Assembly: GCA_004554385.1 (NCBI GenBank)
Contig: SFMO01000187.1
Span: 1 to 24,291, forward strand
Direction: 5' to 3'
Origin: Ruminococcus flavefaciens
Lineage (GTDB): Bacteria > Bacillota > Clostridia > Oscillospirales > Ruminococcaceae
DNA: 24,291 nucleotides
A program made the position numbers and the translations under genes. Positions 22,174 through 24,291 of the stretch are shown here, piece after piece (position 1 is the first letter of the stretch; every line of letters starts with the position of its first letter). The notes below the pieces were generated by a model. It did no database searches and was not told the DNA's origin. It was given only the letters and a program-made list of their open reading frames with translations.

Positions 22174-23997
22174 TCAGGAGAGCCTCGGCTTTATGTCAAA
22201 ATGCTCCAGCCAGTGATCCAGCTGTATAAAAAAGGCTATGGTCTGGGGAAGATTCATCAGCTGACCGTACCACTGAACGCGATCCTCATGGCGGAGAAGT
22301 CTTTCGAGCTCCTCACGCTTCACGAGCCCTGTCAGGCGGCATTCTCCTCTGTCAAGTATGGAGCGCAGCTTCGCCGTGACCGCTTCAAGGAAGGCAGGAT
22401 TATGAGTTTTCGGGTAGGGGCTCTTTTTGCGCCACAGTACCTTTTCGGGCAGCCATTCCTTCATTGCCTCACGGAGCAGCCCCTTTTCTCTGCCCATGTA
22501 GTCCTTGTACTCCCAGGGCACATTATAAAGGTATTCTGCAATGCGGTAATCACAAAAGGGCACACGCACTTCAAGTCCGCTGTACATAGACATTCTGTCC
22601 TTGCGGTCAAGAAGAGTCTGCATGAACCACTTGAAGTTCAGCTCAGTCATCTCACGCATCCGCGATTCAAGGGGAGTGTCGCTGCTCAGTCTTTCTGCAC
22701 TGTCGGCGGTATTCCGATAGGCAGAGTAAACATAGTCCTCGGCATCTATCCGCTCAGCAAAATCATCACAGAGGAATCTCTTGCGGTACGCCGTACTCTG
22801 CGCCCACGGGAAGCCGTCTGTCATGCGTATGTCCTTGTCACGATACCACGGATAGCCGCCGAATATCTCGTCAGCGCACTCCCCCGACAGTGCAACTGTA
22901 CCGTATTTTTTTATCTCACGGCAGAGCAGCAGCAGTGAAGCGTCCACATCTGCCATGCCGGGAAGCCCCCTTGCCTCTGTCGCTTCATCAAGAGCCGCCA
23001 TAAGCTCGGGAGTATCGACAACTACCCAGTGGTGGTCTGTGCCGAGATATTCCGCCATGCAGGTGATATACTCAGGGTCGCTGTCAGGCTGGAAACGGCT
23101 TTTCTGGAAATACTTGTCGTTGTCACGGTAGTCCACGGAAAAGGTACTGAGCCTTCTGCCCTGCTTTTTCAGTTCAGATGCCGCCACCGAGGAAATCAGA
23201 CTGGAGTCAAGACCTCCCGAGAGAAAGGTGCACACAGGCACATCTGATGTAAGCTGACGGCGTATGGAGTCAAAGACAAGCTCGCGGACACGCTCGGCGG
23301 TCTGTTCAAAACTCTCATGGAGCTCATATGCCTTCAGCCGCCAGTACTCCCACAAATGCAGCCCCTCTGCCGAATAGTATCCGCACCAGCCGGGACGCAC
23401 TTCCTCAACACCGCGAAGAACTCCGCAGCCGGGAGTTCTTCCGGGAGCAATGAGCAGAAGCTCCGCCGCACCGTGTTCATCTATCTCACGCGGAACATCG
23501 GTGTGCTCCAGAAGAGCAGGCAGCTCCGAGGCAAATATGAGTTTCTTCCCTGTATCATGGTAAAACAAAGGCTTAACTCCTATCCTGTCGCGGGCAAGGA
23601 ACACGCGGCTCTCCTGCCGGTCATAGACAGCAAAGGCAAATATACCGTTGAAGTGCTCCACACAGGAGCTTCCCCATTTTATGTAGCTTTTCAGCACCAC
23701 CTCAGTGTCGGAACGGGTATCGAAGCCAAAGTCGCCGCAGAGCTCGCTGCGAAGCTCCTCTGTATTGTAGAGCTCACCATTATATATAATAGTATACTTT
23801 CCGAAGCTCATAGGCTGACGTCCGCCGTCAATATCAATGACAGCAAGGCGTGTATGGATAAGTGCAGCCTCACGGCTCATAAACATGCCACGCTGGTCGG
23901 GACCGCGTCTGAGCAGGGCATGCTGCATATTCTCGTATATTTTCATGTCCTCACGCATATCTTCAACAAAGCTTACAGCTCCTGCAATTCCGCACAT
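22174..23997 (-). CDS. asnB: Glutamine-hydrolysing asparagine synthase (AsnB)
   Basis: A 607-residue two-domain enzyme that makes asparagine from aspartate, glutamine and ATP. The start at 23997 gives MCGIAG, placing the catalytic glutaminase Cys at residue 2; GGAGAG lies just before it, and a longer reading from 24009 would mask this Cys. The glutaminase domain shows RGPDQRG, RLAVIDI and NGELYN. The synthetase domain has the ATP PP-loop FLSGGLDSS (about 258-266) and a later ALSGECADEIFGGYPWYR block. Length is close to Bacillus AsnB. It is transcribed toward the dockerin protein gene, and its stop lies about 35 bases before that gene's -35 box. A leader hairpin (24049-24067) precedes the gene. 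Confidence 0.95.
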   Translation of the reverse strand: MCGIAGAVSFVEDMREDMKIYENMQHALLRRGPDQRGMFMSREAALIHTRLAVIDIDGGRQPMSFGKYTIIYNGELYNTEELRSELCGDFGFDTRSDTEVVLKSYIKWGSSCVEHFNGIFAFAVYDRQESRVFLARDRIGVKPLFYHDTGKKLIFASELPALLEHTDVPREIDEHGAAELLLIAPGRTPGCGVLRGVEEVRPGWCGYYSAEGLHLWEYWRLKAYELHESFEQTAERVRELVFDSIRRQLTSDVPVCTFLSGGLDSSLISSVAASELKKQGRRLSTFSVDYRDNDKYFQKSRFQPDSDPEYITCMAEYLGTDHHWVVVDTPELMAALDEATEARGLPGMADVDASLLLLCREIKKYGTVALSGECADEIFGGYPWYRDKDIRMTDGFPWAQSTAYRKRFLCDDFAERIDAEDYVYSAYRNTADSAERLSSDTPLESRMREMTELNFKWFMQTLLDRKDRMSMYSGLEVRVPFCDYRIAEYLYNVPWEYKDYMGREKGLLREAMKEWLPEKVLWRKKSPYPKTHNPAFLEAVTAKLRSILDRGECRLTGLVKREELERLLRHEDRVQWYGQLMNLPQTIAFFIQLDHWLEHFDIKPRLS

Positions 23998-24048
23998 AAT
24001 TCTCTCCACCGCTTTTCAGCATACGGCACGCTGTTATAAATCAAAATT

Positions 24049-24067
24049 TCGAGCTGAGCCAGCTCGA
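24049..24067 (-). other. Leader hairpin upstream of asnB
   Basis: TCGAGCTG and CAGCTCGA form a perfect 8-bp stem with a 3-base loop, about 50 bases before asnB. On the minus strand it is followed by AATTTTGATTT, a weak T-rich tail. It could be an attenuator or the terminator of a gene beyond the window. No convincing asnB promoter was found. Confidence 0.45.
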
Positions 24068-24164
24068 CCGCTTGCCACGTTGTCGCTTGTAAACTCGCTT
24101 AATAATATAAGAAATGATATTTGTACATCGCTTACAGCGCGATAAGTACGTCGAGCCCATGAAC

Positions 24165-24282
24165 GGGATTCCAAAGGGACTGTGTTCCTTTGGCGGTGTC
24201 CAGAGGCAGGCTTAACCAGCCCGTCCCCTCTGTCAGCTTCGCTGACATCTCCCCATTTTATGGGGAGTCACCTCTGGTCGCT
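24165..24282. repeat. Second palindromic intergenic repeat
   Basis: The element starts with GGGATTCCAAAGGG, identical to 17653-17666. It contains nested hairpins: CCAAAGG/CCTTTGG (24171-24193), an outer CCAGAGG/CCTCTGG pair (24200-24206 with 24271-24277), GTCAGC/GCTGAC with a TTC loop (24232-24246), and CTCCCC/GGGGAG (24249-24267). The inner part resembles the stem-rich repeats often seen between genes of gut Firmicutes. It may continue past the window edge. Confidence 0.7.
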
Positions 24283-24291
24283 GTTCACAGC

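Noticed and set aside
22201..24039. Two plus-strand open frames of 240-245 codons
   Set aside because: Both are antisense to asnB, which has all catalytic motifs. They lack ribosome sites and look like codon-bias shadows.
24068..24110. Possible T-box riboswitch in front of asnB
   Set aside because: A GTGGCAAGCGG segment vaguely recalls the T-box antiterminator, but the conserved GGTGGNACC core is absent, and no specifier stem or strong terminator is apparent.

Overview
The window looks like chromosomal DNA from a cellulolytic Ruminococcus-type member of the Oscillospiraceae (Firmicutes). The evidence is a secreted GH5 cellulase and a secreted Cthe_2159-type protein, both with dockerins of the style seen in Ruminococcus flavefaciens cellulosomes (GDANCDG...VLIMQ...NPNKYG). 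Consensus sigma-A promoters, strong GGAGG ribosome sites, a spoIIA operon and a Clostridia-type lepA-hemW neighbourhood agree. The genus is an inference; the species cannot be named from this sequence.

Layout. 1-892 (minus) holds two coupled GNAT acetyltransferases behind one strong promoter; the second runs off the left edge. 1004-1813 (minus) is a small secreted protein with a C-terminal dockerin-like calcium loop. 2002-6544 (minus) reads as one operon from a sigma-A promoter: lepA, a three-helix membrane protein, a zinc-ribbon membrane protein, hemW, a cupin and a GNAT enzyme. 6704-8890 (minus) is the dockerin-bearing GH5 cellulase, with its own promoter, terminator and a candidate operator. 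9044-9595 (minus) is a Syd/SUKH-type protein. 9660-11064 (minus) is spoIIAA-spoIIAB-sigF.

From 11306 the strand switches to plus: hpt, an EFR1-type flavodoxin/ferredoxin fusion and a flavin reductase-like protein. A small membrane-anchored BofC-C-like protein (minus) converges on the last of these. Then come a class A penicillin-binding protein with a glycine-rich tandem-repeat tail, a THUMP-type RNA methyltransferase, a multi-hairpin intergenic element and comF. On minus again lie a 1086-residue dockerin protein with two Cthe_2159-like beta-helix modules and asnB. The right edge carries a second palindromic repeat that shares 14 bases with the element before comF.

Together these are mostly housekeeping genes (translation, purine salvage, cell wall, asparagine synthesis, the forespore sigma switch) interspersed with unlinked cellulosome components. 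No mobile-element genes, CRISPR array, rRNA or tRNA were seen. The most unusual signals are four 11-bp-phased TTAA direct repeats upstream of the Cthe_2159-like gene, resembling an OmpR/PhoB-family operator; an in-frame CTG placed ideally behind the Shine-Dalgarno sequence of the penicillin-binding protein gene; the internally duplicated dockerin protein; a shortened SigF; and the two structured intergenic repeats. No stretch longer than 300 bases lacks a gene or a described feature.
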